From Acidobacteriota bacterium (GTDB lineage Bacteria > Acidobacteriota > Terriglobia > Bryobacterales > Bryobacteraceae), in contig JACQZR010000041.1 in the NCBI GenBank assembly GCA_016213775.1, positions 1-43,752 of the forward strand: a DNA stretch of 43,752 nt. Reading direction: 5' to 3'. How positions within the stretch are numbered: the stretch's first letter is position 1; the number at the start of each line of letters is the position of its first letter. The notes beneath the pieces are model-generated. The model searched no databases, was not told the DNA's origin, and was given only the letters and a program-made list of their open reading frames with translations. Shown in pieces: positions 16,095 to 23,621 of this stretch. The position numbers and the translations under genes were made by a program.

Positions 16095-18614
16095 ATGGAA
16101 GAGGTAGCAACGAAAATGCCTGGGACAGAAGAAAACAACTCGACGCTGCGGGAACACCTCGAAGCATTCCCGCGTGACTTGAAGTATGCGCTCCGTTCGC
16201 TGCTGAGCGCCAAGGGCCTCACCATCACCGTTGTGCTGACGCTCGCCATCGGTATCGGGGCCAACGCGGCCATCTACACGCTGGTACGCGGCGTGCTCCT
16301 GCGCCCCCTCGTGAATCGCGGCGAAGATCGCCTCGTCTACATCCGCCACAGCGCCCGCGGATTGGGGGTCGAGAACGCAGTCTTCTCAGTGCCCGAGATT
16401 CAAGACCTGCGGGAGCGGGTGAAATCGTTCACTGCCATCGGCGACTTCTCCACCATAGGTTTCACGATGGTTGGACTCGGGGAGCCTCGCGAAGTGCGCG
16501 CCGGTGTCGTCGGCGGTACTTATTTCGACGTGATGGGTTTGCGCCCGGTGCTGGGCCGCTTGATTGACCCGCGCGACGATGGTCCAAAGGCAGACGGCGT
16601 CGCCGTGCTCACTCATCGTTTCTGGACGTCCTCCCTCAACAGCGACCCTTCCGTCCTTGGCAAAGTCATCCGGCTCGGAACCCGTCATGCGACGATCATT
16701 GGCGTACTCGAGCCATCTGTCCCTTACCCCGCGGAGACAGAGATCATCGCCAATGTCGTCACCAGCCCGCACCACATGTCCGCGACGATGGTTACTTTCC
16801 GCGTGCACCGGATGACCGAACTCTTTGGGCGGCTCGCCCCTGGAGCGACGCTGGAACAAGCGCGCTCGGAACTCAAAGTGGTACACGCTGCGATGATGAA
16901 GGAGCATCCGGAAGCCTACTCACCCAAAGGGGACTCTCGAATCGAGGCCATGCTGCTGCGCGACCAGATCACATCCAAAGCGCGCACGGTACTCTGGATC
17001 CTCTTCGCAGCCTCGGGACTCGTCTTCCTCATTGCCTGTTCCAACGTGGCCAACCTGATCCTCGCGCGCACCATTCGCCGTGAAGGCGAACTGGTGATTC
17101 GCTCGGCGTTAGGCGCGAGTAAGGGTGCATTGCGGCGCGTGCTGCTCGCCGAGAGCCTTCTGCTCTGCGGCGCCGGAGCAGCGGTGGGCGTCCTCAGCGC
17201 AAGCCCCATGGTGAGCGTTCTCGCCCGCTATGCTTCGCGATTTTCCGTGCGCGCACTCGACCTGCAGATCGACGCCAGCATGCTCTGGGTCAGCGCCGGC
17301 CTCGCCCTCCTCGCCGCCACGCTGCTCGCGTTCGTTCCACGGCTGCCCGCCGGTGATCACTCCAACGGAATCAGCCTCTCGGTGGGAAGCATCCGCGTCA
17401 CCGGCAGTTCCACTCGCCGCCTGCAAGCCTTCGCTGTCACGCAAATCGCCGCGTCCTTCATCCTCGTCGCCGGCGCCACCATGCTCGTCAAGACGCTGCT
17501 CGCACTCCAGGCCGTGGAAACGGGCATCGACACGCGCCGCGTGCTCTGCGTCAACGTCCCCGTCATGTCGTATGGCAAGACCCCTCCGCAGGTGATCGAG
17601 TTCTACAAGGAGGCGCTCCGCCGCGTTCACCAACTCCCCGGCGTCGATCGCGCCGCCGTGGGCATTCTCACTCCGTGGCGCGAGGGAGGCAACTTCGGTC
17701 CGGGCTTCCAGTTCACCGCCGAAGGCTACAGCCGCGGCAAAGAGGAAGAGGATCCGCGGGGCCGTTTCCGCGTCGTCTCTCCCGGCTTCTTCGCCGCGCT
17801 TGGCGTGCCGATGATCTCCGGCCGGGACTTCAACGAACTCGATCGCTCCGGCAGCGAACCGGTGGCGATCATCAGCCAGAGCATCGCGCGCCGCATGTTT
17901 CCCAATCAAGACGCACTCAACCGCCACCTCACCTGGACCGACCCGCTGATGAAACTCGTGAGCATCAGTCCAGCCCCGCAACGAATCATCGGCATCGTCC
18001 CTGACATCGATGACGAGAACATCGTGCCAGGCGCCGCCCTGACTGTCTATCAGCCGTTCGGGCAAGGTCCACTGTTTGGAGGCCGCCTCTTCGTCCACGT
18101 GCGCTCCGACCCCTACAGCCTCGTCAACCCGATCACTCGCGCCATCCGCGACCTGTCCGTCGAACAACCCGTCGAACGCGCCGCCACCCTGGAGGACATC
18201 CGCGCGGAAGTGCTCACTCCCGACCGCCTCAACGCCATCGTCTTTGGCGGATTTGCCATCCTGGCTCTCACGATTGCCGTCGTAGGAGTGGCCGGCGTCC
18301 TGGCGTTCTCGGTGAGCGGACGTACCCGCGAATTCGGCATCCGCCTGGCGATCGGCTCTCAGCCGCGCCACCTGCTCACTCGTGTGATTTCCGAAGGGTT
18401 GATCATGGCGTCCGGCGGCATCCTCGCCGGTGTCGTGTTCGGCCTCGCCCTACAAAGACTGGCCGGCAGCTACTTTGAGAACGTCCGCTCGCCCGGTGCA
18501 TTGGTGATCGCCGGAACGGCCGTGGTGCTGCTGATGGCGGCCGTGATCGCGTCCGCCATCCCTGCTGCCCGAGCCGCTCGCGTGGACGTGATACAGGCGC
18601 TTCGCGCGGAGTAA
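16095..18614 (+). CDS. ABC transporter permease of the ADOP type (MacB/FtsX-like)
   Basis: 839 residues. The N-terminal membrane helix (LTITVVLTLAIGIGANAAIYTLV) is followed by a periplasmic MacB_PCD-like domain, a first FtsX block (RSALGASKGALRRVLLAESLLL), a second periplasmic domain, and a second FtsX block near the C-terminus (RLAIGSQPRHLL). This duplicated arrangement is that of acidobacterial duplicated orphan permeases, which typically occur without a dedicated ATPase gene; none is present here. The family is thought to work mechanically on exported substrates or envelope processes, and the substrate is unknown. An alternative start at 16116 has a better placed GAGG about 11 nt upstream; both give the same membrane protein. 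Confidence 0.92.
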   Translation: MEEVATKMPGTEENNSTLREHLEAFPRDLKYALRSLLSAKGLTITVVLTLAIGIGANAAIYTLVRGVLLRPLVNRGEDRLVYIRHSARGLGVENAVFSVPEIQDLRERVKSFTAIGDFSTIGFTMVGLGEPREVRAGVVGGTYFDVMGLRPVLGRLIDPRDDGPKADGVAVLTHRFWTSSLNSDPSVLGKVIRLGTRHATIIGVLEPSVPYPAETEIIANVVTSPHHMSATMVTFRVHRMTELFGRLAPGATLEQARSELKVVHAAMMKEHPEAYSPKGDSRIEAMLLRDQITSKARTVLWILFAASGLVFLIACSNVANLILARTIRREGELVIRSALGASKGALRRVLLAESLLLCGAGAAVGVLSASPMVSVLARYASRFSVRALDLQIDASMLWVSAGLALLAATLLAFVPRLPAGDHSNGISLSVGSIRVTGSSTRRLQAFAVTQIAASFILVAGATMLVKTLLALQAVETGIDTRRVLCVNVPVMSYGKTPPQVIEFYKEALRRVHQLPGVDRAAVGILTPWREGGNFGPGFQFTAEGYSRGKEEEDPRGRFRVVSPGFFAALGVPMISGRDFNELDRSGSEPVAIISQSIARRMFPNQDALNRHLTWTDPLMKLVSISPAPQRIIGIVPDIDDENIVPGAALTVYQPFGQGPLFGGRLFVHVRSDPYSLVNPITRAIRDLSVEQPVERAATLEDIRAEVLTPDRLNAIVFGGFAILALTIAVVGVAGVLAFSVSGRTREFGIRLAIGSQPRHLLTRVISEGLIMASGGILAGVVFGLALQRLAGSYFENVRSPGALVIAGTAVVLLMAAVIASAIPAARAARVDVIQALRAE

Positions 18615-18654
18615 TCACGGGCGGATATGGTAAACTGAAGATTCCGACCGAAGG

Positions 18655-18731
18655 GGGCCTGTAGCTCAGTTGGTTAGAGCGCTACCTTGACACGGTAGAG
18701 GTCACAGATTCGAGTTCTGTCAGGCCCACCA
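18655..18731 (+). tRNA. tRNA-Val (anticodon GAC)
   Basis: The full cloverleaf is visible: acceptor GGGCCTG pairing with CAGGCCC, D arm GCTC/GAGC, anticodon arm CTACC/GGTAG with loop TTGACAC (anticodon GAC), a short variable loop, T arm ACAGA/TCTGT with loop TTCGAGT, and an encoded CCA end. A TAAACT box at 18631-18636 could be its -10. It marks the left side of a variable region: near-copies of its 3' part occur at 22298-22323 and 22580-22633. Confidence 0.97.
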
Positions 18732-18777
18732 AAACATCTGCAAGCATCCCGCTATTGATGATTCAGGACTGCCTGCT

Positions 18778-19041
18778 ATGACGGATGAATCGAATGGAAA
18801 CAACACGTCCTCGCGCCTCGACCGAATCGAGGCCGCGCTGGAGTTGATCATCGGAGAGCATGAGCAGTTCCGTGCGGAGCACAAGATGCTGCTCCGTTCT
18901 CAGGTCCTGATGCAGGACAGCCTGGAGAAGCTCACTATCAAAGTGGACGAAGTCGGTGACAAGCTGAACGGGCTGATTGGCGTCGTCGCTGAAATGCAAC
19001 GCGTATTCGACAACAGGTTGCGCCGGCTGGAAGGCCAGTAG
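18778..19041 (+). CDS. Small coiled-coil protein of unknown function
   Basis: 87 residues, almost entirely heptad-like helix (SRLDRIEAALELIIGEHEQF, then KLTIKVDEVGDKLNGLIGVV), very polar, with no signal peptide. It begins 46 bp after the tRNA-Val. A decayed copy with three internal deletions lies 3.3 kb downstream (22378-22467) behind a copy of the tRNA 3' end, so this gene and the tRNA moved or were duplicated together. Similar small coiled-coil ORFs are frequent in Acidobacteriota. Function unknown. Confidence 0.7.
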   Translation: MTDESNGNNTSSRLDRIEAALELIIGEHEQFRAEHKMLLRSQVLMQDSLEKLTIKVDEVGDKLNGLIGVVAEMQRVFDNRLRRLEGQ

Positions 19042-19046
19042 CGCCC

Positions 19047-19357
19047 GCCGGTGGGCCGGCAGAGTCACAGAATCGGTTCTGGCCAGCCCTCATCAGAACA
19101 GATCGTTGAAGGCTTCTTGTCGCAACGCCGTATCGATCCCACTCAACGGTGTGAGTACCTTGAGTTAGAAGCCGGCCGCGGCAGGACTGAGCCTGCCGGC
19201 CCACGCACGCGCTACGGTCCCGCTGCGGAACCGCGGCCGTAAGAAATCGAAGCCACGCCAACCGATGTCGACAAATCGGGCAGTCCGACCATAGCGTCGT
19301 GTGCATCCCCGTCCTTTTAACGACGGCGAGCCTTTATGTAGCGGAATGCGATCCGCT
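19047..19357. repeat. Cluster of short perfect hairpins in non-coding DNA
   Basis: Four small palindromes are visible: GCCGG/CCGGC with loop TGGG (19047-19060), CAGAA/TTCTG with loop TCGG (19068-19081), CGGCAGG/CCTGCCG with loop ACTGAG (19079 of the second block, 19179-19198), and AGCGGA/TCCGCT with a 6-nt loop (19340-19357). They resemble the larger hairpin array at 37849-38004 in style. No gene is supported across them. Confidence 0.55.
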
Positions 19358-19693
19358 GGACATTTCGCTTTGCCGATGGGGTTCATCAAGCCCGGCACGA
19401 GCAAATCCGTCCTGTGCCCGTCGTCCGTTTGGCGAAGGAGTTTACCGCCTACGGCTCAACTCGGACTCGCTTGCGTACCGTGATTGTTGCTCAGGCCTCA
19501 CACCTGAGGGAACTCATAAACGATCTTGGCAGCGTGCGTATTGGCGATCACGTTGGAACGTGGGTGACCATCTACGATTCCGTCGGGGGCGAGGTGGATC
19601 GAGGGCGTTAGCCAGGCGTTAGTCAGCCCGGTTGCAGGCCGGACCCCAAATCAGTCACCCAGCACCGGCCTATGTCACCCGGGTAACCAACTC
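19358..19693. other. Non-coding stretch, no gene supported
   Basis: Short open frames occur on both strands, but none has a ribosome site, recognisable fold or typical codon bias. A GCGTTAG word is directly repeated around 19607-19624. The stretch separates the coiled-coil gene from the 3' end of the PIN/HEPN gene and may be decayed sequence. Confidence 0.4.
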
Positions 19694-20671
19694 TCACACG
19701 AACATCTTCAAGATCGCGAAGAAAACGGCATTCATCACCTGATGGAACAACTCACGGTAGTTGTCCGGTTTTCCGAACACATCGTCCCAGACCAGGTTGT
19801 GGCCGGTCGTATTCCGGAGCTTGGCCGCCGTGCTCAATGCCGTCTCGACTGAATTACTCCCGTTAATCGCGGCAACTATATCCGCCAGAGCAGCGGCGGA
19901 GGTTCGCGGCGCAGTTGTGAGGCCAAAGTCCGTTTGGAACGCCTTGTCGTGGAATATGCTGCCCAATTGACGGTGGGAGGGATAGCAGTATTTGAGTATC
20001 GACTCCAGCAGCAGCCCCCCGGTGAAGAGGTGGACTGTGAAAGGCCGATTTGACCCGCCGCGCGATCCTTCGCGGGAACGAAGCTCTCGCAATCTTTCAT
20101 CGAACTCCAACACGAAAATGTAAAGCGCTGAAATAATCGTCCGCTGCGCCGGGGTCTGCAACAGCGGCGTGGCGAAGCGTTTCACGAATACGGGCAGAGT
20201 GAGACTCTCGCCTGACACTTTGTTGAACCTGGAAAGCTCTGAATCGAGCCTTTTCTTGATCTCCTCCATTGTCCTGCGGGCGGAGTCATTGCTCTGCGGG
20301 TCGAGCAGCAGAAATCGCGCAGCGTGCATCCCCTGCCAGCCACCGGAGAAGTTACGAATGTCCTCTGACAGGGCGGCATCGAGATAGAACAGCGCCTTGT
20401 CGTACTTCACCAGATCGAACGCCAGCCACGACATGAAAACGAAGGGCAGGCCCTTGTGAATTCGTTGGTACTTCGCCGCGTCTGCCGTATGCAATCGGGT
20501 CAGAAGTTCTTCGTAGTCGGCGAATCGCTCCAGTGGGCGGTCCTTTAAGCAAAGCGTATTCCCCGGAGTAAACAGTTGAAAGAACACTTCCACTTCCTCG
20601 ACAGTGGCGAATCGTGCCTGCTTGAAACACTCCACCGCATAGTCGGCCAACGGTTCGTTGAAGAAGTACAC
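19694..20671 (-). CDS. C-terminal part of a PIN/HEPN-like protein, frame-broken from its 5' part
   Basis: Open frame of 325 codons from a GTG at 20671, without any ribosome site upstream. Its first 30 residues or so (FFNEPLADYAVECF) look like the last strand and helix of the PIN domain begun in the overlapping upstream frame; an in-frame stop at 20683-20681 separates them. The rest is mostly helical, with a TPR-like stretch about 75-125. It ends in a segment with R286-N-T-T-G-H291, the R-x4-H form (polar residue after Arg) of HEPN ribonucleases, inside the context AAKLRNTTGHNLVWDD. The HEPN call rests on this motif and on its place between two helices, so it is an inference. It is last in a probable operon with the TIR gene. 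It may be the second half of one gene of about 450 residues rather than a separate protein. Confidence 0.6.
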   Translation of the reverse strand: MYFFNEPLADYAVECFKQARFATVEEVEVFFQLFTPGNTLCLKDRPLERFADYEELLTRLHTADAAKYQRIHKGLPFVFMSWLAFDLVKYDKALFYLDAALSEDIRNFSGGWQGMHAARFLLLDPQSNDSARRTMEEIKKRLDSELSRFNKVSGESLTLPVFVKRFATPLLQTPAQRTIISALYIFVLEFDERLRELRSREGSRGGSNRPFTVHLFTGGLLLESILKYCYPSHRQLGSIFHDKAFQTDFGLTTAPRTSAAALADIVAAINGSNSVETALSTAAKLRNTTGHNLVWDDVFGKPDNYRELFHQVMNAVFFAILKMFV

Positions 20672-21018
20672 GAACCGATTTTAACAATCGCAGTCCCGAA
20701 GCTCCCAGTGCCCCGGAGCTGGAGAATCGCCACCGATACGGCTTCGACCTCGCCGCGGTCCTGCTTTCTCGTGCGGCTGCGCTCCACGAGCAGTAGATCG
20801 ACTGCGCCCTGGTCGTAATTGTCGCAACGTTCGAAAAACGAGTAATCGGCGAGGATGGACTGTAATCGGTCCTTGGTTGCACGACGCTTGAAGAGTTCCT
20901 CGCGGACAGCTTTCGGAACGAGGACACTGTGGAAGAGGAGGCTGAGGGACGGGACGAGCCCAACGTGGTCAAGGGCAATGACACACGAACTGTCAATGGT
21001 ACAGCGCCGGCCGCGCAT
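20545..21018 (-). CDS. PIN-domain protein, 5' part of a frame-broken gene
   Basis: The frame opens at ATG 21018, six nt after the TIR gene stop, so the two are probably co-transcribed. Residues 1-113 look like a PIN nuclease domain: TIDSSCVIAL with Asp9, VPKAVREELF with Glu40/41, and DRGEVEAVSVA with Asp87, Glu90 and Glu92. After about residue 113 the frame turns into low-quality sequence (SCTSSTNRWPTMRW), while the expected PIN continuation appears in the -1 frame. A missing A in the four-A run at 20682-20679 would explain it. PIN domains are metal-dependent RNases used in VapC toxins and defence proteins. As written, the product lacks the last PIN strand and is probably inactive, unless the break is a sequencing error or is bypassed. 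Confidence 0.6.
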   Translation of the reverse strand: MRGRRCTIDSSCVIALDHVGLVPSLSLLFHSVLVPKAVREELFKRRATKDRLQSILADYSFFERCDNYDQGAVDLLLVERSRTRKQDRGEVEAVSVAILQLRGTGSFGTAIVKIGSCTSSTNRWPTMRWSVSSRHDSPLSRKWKCSFNCLLRGIRFA

Positions 21019-21024
21019 CGAAAC

Positions 21025-21489
21025 TCAGCTCTTTTCGGCGGGTGCAAGAATCAGAAGGCCGAGCACGAGTGTGCCCAGAGCAAGGAGGGCCTTCTTTGCA
21101 TTCTGTTGAGCATCGATCTGTTTGAGATGCTGGACAATCCCGATTTCGGACTGGTCCGGATTAGCCGCGTCAATCTCGACGACGTTCTGCCCGAAGTATC
21201 GCTGCAGTTGCTGCGCGAGGGGCGGGTAGCACATGATGATCATGCTCTTCCGGAGCGCCATCGCGGTGTTCAGTTCCTGCCGGCAGGCCTCACCGATTCC
21301 GTTGCCAACGAAACCGAGAACGACTTCGGCGTCACTCAACTTCTGGCTGGCGGTAGGATCAACCAGTGCTGCTTGGCGCGTGTGGGCCGGAGGGACGAAC
21401 ACGGTCAAGCCGTTCGCGGCGCCCAGTGCTTGCAGGCGAAGAGCCGTGAGCTGGTCGGCGGCGTCGCCGTATGAGATGAAGACTTTCAT
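21025..21489 (-). CDS. TIR-domain protein with C-terminal membrane helix
   Basis: 154 residues from the ATG at 21489 (MKVFISYGDAADQ), chosen because it opens at the first TIR strand; a longer in-frame start 96 bp upstream adds only an unlikely leader. TIR-like features: VFISYGD (strand A), GLTVFVPP (strand B and BB-loop region), AEVVLGFV (strand C), EACRQELNTA with Glu72 at the position of the catalytic glutamate of TIR NADases, SMIIMC (strand D). Residues about 133-150 form a hydrophobic helix, so the protein may sit in the inner membrane with TIR inside. A TAGAAT box at 21512-21507 could be its promoter. Bacterial TIR proteins often cleave NAD+ or signal in anti-phage defence. The pairing with a PIN/HEPN gene supports a defence role, which is inferred. 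Confidence 0.68.
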   Translation of the reverse strand: MKVFISYGDAADQLTALRLQALGAANGLTVFVPPAHTRQAALVDPTASQKLSDAEVVLGFVGNGIGEACRQELNTAMALRKSMIIMCYPPLAQQLQRYFGQNVVEIDAANPDQSEIGIVQHLKQIDAQQNAKKALLALGTLVLGLLILAPAEKS

Positions 21490-21606
21490 GTTGTCCCGCT
21501 GTCTCGATTCTATCGTCGATGAGCGCACGGCCGAGATGGCATGCTGCGCGATCGAAACGGCGTGATACTGAATGCTGATGAGCAACTCACCCGAAGCCTC
21601 CGTTCC

Positions 21607-21771
21607 CTAGACTGTCTTCGCTCCGCATTGAAGCATCGTACGACGCCCCCTGAGCGCCCGGTTCACAGCCTCTGCATTGGGGAACAGGATCGCGAGATCG
21701 AGTTCAATCAGCACCAGATTCGTTCCCGCGGCGGCGCGCCGGTAATATTTTCCACGCACGCCACCCTTCAT
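21607..21771 (-). CDS. Small antitoxin-like protein, possibly start-damaged
   Basis: Short frame of 54 residues from ATG 21771 (MKGGVRGKYYRRAAAGTNLV) to TAG at 21609-21607. The same frame is open upstream to 21825 and reads KESTAELNDLRPEYDLSQ, the usual beginning of this type of acidobacterial/cyanobacterial antitoxin-like protein. An ATG at 21829 overlapping the BrnT gene end would start it if one A were removed. So the gene has either lost its native start to a 1-nt insertion or now starts internally. It lies where a BrnT partner would be, 32 bp after the toxin stop. Pairing is inferred from position; the sequence is not a BrnA-type one. Confidence 0.6.
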   Translation of the reverse strand: MKGGVRGKYYRRAAAGTNLVLIELDLAILFPNAEAVNRALRGRRTMLQCGAKTV

Positions 21772-21803
21772 TTGCGAGAGATCGTACTCGGGCCGCAGGT
21801 CGT

Positions 21804-22082
21804 TTAGCTCAGCCGTTGATTCCTTTCATACTGTTCGCGTTCGGTTCGTGTAGCTCGGAGCGCGCAATGAGATACGAACACCAGATGCCCTTTCATTGTA
21901 CAGCCGATGGTGATTTCCGGGCGTTCTTTCTTCGAATGATCGGGGTCAGGAAAGGTGGTCGCGAGCGGATCGAGGAAGACCATGGCCGCGTCTTCAAAGG
22001 CTGTGGCGTGCTTGGTGAAGTTGGCCGCCGCCTTGCGCGCGTCCCACTCAAAAGTCACTTTAACAGTCTTTCGCAACGGCAT
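21804..22082 (-). CDS. brnT: BrnT-like toxin with internal deletion
   Basis: 92 residues. The N-terminal half has clear BrnT signatures: VTFEWDARKAAANFTKH, then AFEDAAMVFLDP. The C-terminus keeps TRTEREQYE. The usual R-I-I-S-A-R strand between the last sheet and that helix is missing: the sequence runs from HLVFVSH straight to ALRATRTERE, an apparent in-phase loss of about ten residues that includes family active-site positions. BrnT toxins are RelE-fold ribonucleases normally neutralised by BrnA. This copy is likely inactive. The following antitoxin-like frame is also damaged, so the pair looks like a decaying toxin-antitoxin locus inside the tRNA-bounded region. Confidence 0.8.
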   Translation of the reverse strand: MPLRKTVKVTFEWDARKAAANFTKHATAFEDAAMVFLDPLATTFPDPDHSKKERPEITIGCTMKGHLVFVSHCALRATRTEREQYERNQRLS

Positions 22083-22297
22083 CGTCGATTGCGGACAACC
22101 AAACGTCGATGAGCAGCCACTGACGCAACGTGCAAGCCCCCTGCGCGAAGCGGCAGCGCGATCCGCAGTCGCTCTCTATAAAGGAGATCGGAAAACCTGT
22201 CCTCTGCATTTCACAATGACAAGGAGATGATCGGAACTGGACACGCCTCCAATGGCTACCATCCTCCCATGTATACGTAAGGAGAGCTCGACTTATA

Positions 22298-22323
22298 TCG
22301 AGTTCTGTCCAGCCCACCAAAAC
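22298..22323 (+). repeat. Direct repeat of the tRNA-Val 3' end
   Basis: 26 bp matching 18710-18735 (T-loop to CCA and the following AAAAC) with two mismatches in the middle. It has the form of an attachment-site copy left by integration at a tRNA 3' end, but no integrase gene is present and the sequence after it repeats the tRNA-adjacent gene, so tandem duplication is an alternative. Confidence 0.85.
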
Positions 22324-22377
22324 TCAACCATCGGGCGCTGTTGTGCCCGCTTCCTCTCCGAGGTCCCGTCATGAACT

Positions 22378-22467
22378 GATTCAGGACCGCCTATGCCGTC
22401 CTCGCACCTCAACCGGATCGAATCAGGTCCTGATGCAGGACCGGAAGGCCAGTAGCGCCCGCCGGTG
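22378..22467 (+). pseudogene. Decayed copy of the small coiled-coil gene
   Basis: Four words in the same order as around 18766-19052: GATTCAGGAC-CGCCT, TCCTCGCACCTCAACC, an identical TCAGGTCCTGATGCAGGAC, and GGAAGGCCAGTAGCGCCC followed by GCCGGTG. Three internal blocks are missing, so only about a third of the gene remains and the frame is lost. The match continues past the original stop codon. Confidence 0.85.
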
Positions 22468-22579
22468 CCCTCACTTCGCGCATTGGCCCACACAGAGCAT
22501 CAGCGAACCGGAAAGGCACACTTCCTAAACAGAATCGAAGCACCGTTCCCACGAGCATCCTCGCAAGTTTGTTGTGCTG

Positions 22580-22633
22580 CGCACCTGACACGGCTAGAAG
22601 GTCAAAGGTCCGACTTCTGTCAGGCGCGCAAAC
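22580..22633 (+). pseudogene. Second decayed tRNA-Val fragment
   Basis: The segment aligns with the anticodon arm to 3' end of the tRNA-Val gene (about 18681-18735): GCACC-TGACACGG-CTAG, AGGTCA, then CTTCTGTCAGG. One-base indels and substitutions break the anticodon stem and the acceptor/CCA end (GCGCGC instead of GCCCACC), so it cannot be a working tRNA. It precedes the AraC-type regulator by 50 bp. Confidence 0.7.
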
Positions 22634-22683
22634 GTCCCTTTCACTCAGACTTTTCATTAACCGCACTCTGCTAGACTTCCCAA

Positions 22684-23559
22684 ATGGCCCCGACAGCCAA
22701 CCTCCGGCTGAAGACACTGAGCTTCGATTCCACCGCCGGCCCATGGCGTCTCCACCTCTGGGCCCCAGCCGCCGACCTCTCCGAATTCGTATCCGGCATG
22801 TGGGCCACCGACGCGCGCACCGTTGCCTTTCGTGAGCGCGTCTTACCACGCGAATCTGTCGAGCTGATGATCAACTTCGGCGGCCCCCAGCACCTCCACA
22901 CCCACGCGCCCAATCCCGCTACCAGCGTTTTCCGGCGGGCCTGGGTCTCCGGACTCCAGACCTCTTGCCTGGACATCGAAAGTCCCACCCCCGCGCAATT
23001 GATCGCCACCAGCCTCCGGCCCGCCCACGCCGGACCGTTACTCGGCGTCACCGGAAGAGAACTGGTCCACAGCGTGGTCGCGCTGGACGAGGTGATCTCG
23101 AACGAGGCCGATCAACTCGCCTCGCGCCTGGAGGAGAGTCCTTCCATCGCGGGCCGATTTCTGCTCTTTGAAGATTTCCTGCGCCACCGGATGCGCGGAA
23201 ATACCCGGCGCTCCCATCCAACGGCGTGCCGCGCCGTTTCGCGCGTGCTCGCCACTGGAGGCCAGATCCCCATTCGCGCAATCGCCAACGAAATCGGGTG
23301 CAGCTCACGCTACCTCGAATCGTGCGTCCACGAACAAACCGGACTAACGCCCAAACGCCTCGCCCGGCTCATCCGTTTCTCGCGCGCAATTGACCAGATC
23401 CGCGACCAGGCCTCGGTGGACTGGGGTCGAGTCGCCGGAGCTTGCGGCTACTTCGACCAACCGCATTTCAATCGCGATTTCTCCGAGTTCACCGGCGTCA
23501 CACCCACTGTGTTCCTCGCCGCGCGCGAGTCCAGTTCCCAGGCCATGATTGTCGATTGA
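22684..23559 (+). CDS. AraC-family transcriptional regulator
   Basis: 291 residues. The N-terminal half (about 1-150) resembles the DUF6597-type sensor domain of AraC proteins (FVSGMWATDARTVAF, RVLPRESVELMINFG). The C-terminal half contains two helix-turn-helix motifs: PIRAIANEIGCSSRYLE and WGRVAGACGYFDQPHFNRDF, followed by FTGVTPTVF. DNA-binding activator or repressor. The effector is not known. The SRPBCC gene starts 62 bp downstream on the same strand and could be a target or operon partner. Confidence 0.92.
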   Translation: MAPTANLRLKTLSFDSTAGPWRLHLWAPAADLSEFVSGMWATDARTVAFRERVLPRESVELMINFGGPQHLHTHAPNPATSVFRRAWVSGLQTSCLDIESPTPAQLIATSLRPAHAGPLLGVTGRELVHSVVALDEVISNEADQLASRLEESPSIAGRFLLFEDFLRHRMRGNTRRSHPTACRAVSRVLATGGQIPIRAIANEIGCSSRYLESCVHEQTGLTPKRLARLIRFSRAIDQIRDQASVDWGRVAGACGYFDQPHFNRDFSEFTGVTPTVFLAARESSSQAMIVD

Positions 23560-23621
23560 GTTCGCTTTTTTCCAAGCTTCCCGGACACGCCGCCGTTAGA
23601 ATTGGCTGGAGTGAACCGAGT

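Noticed and set aside
17109-18371. Minus-strand open frame of 420 codons
   Set aside because: Antisense to the ADOP permease, whose membrane and FtsX motifs are clear on the plus strand.
19299-19622. Plus-strand open frames after the coiled-coil gene
   Set aside because: No start signals, no domain and poor codon use; they cross a palindromic repeat.
20679-20683. Programmed -1 frameshift site
   Set aside because: The sequence lacks an X-XXY-YYZ heptamer, and re-pairing of the Lys codon with TAA would be poor; a lost base is simpler.
18732-22297. A complete integrative element
   Set aside because: No integrase, recombinase or mobility gene could be found between the tRNA-end repeats, so only a remnant or duplication can be claimed.
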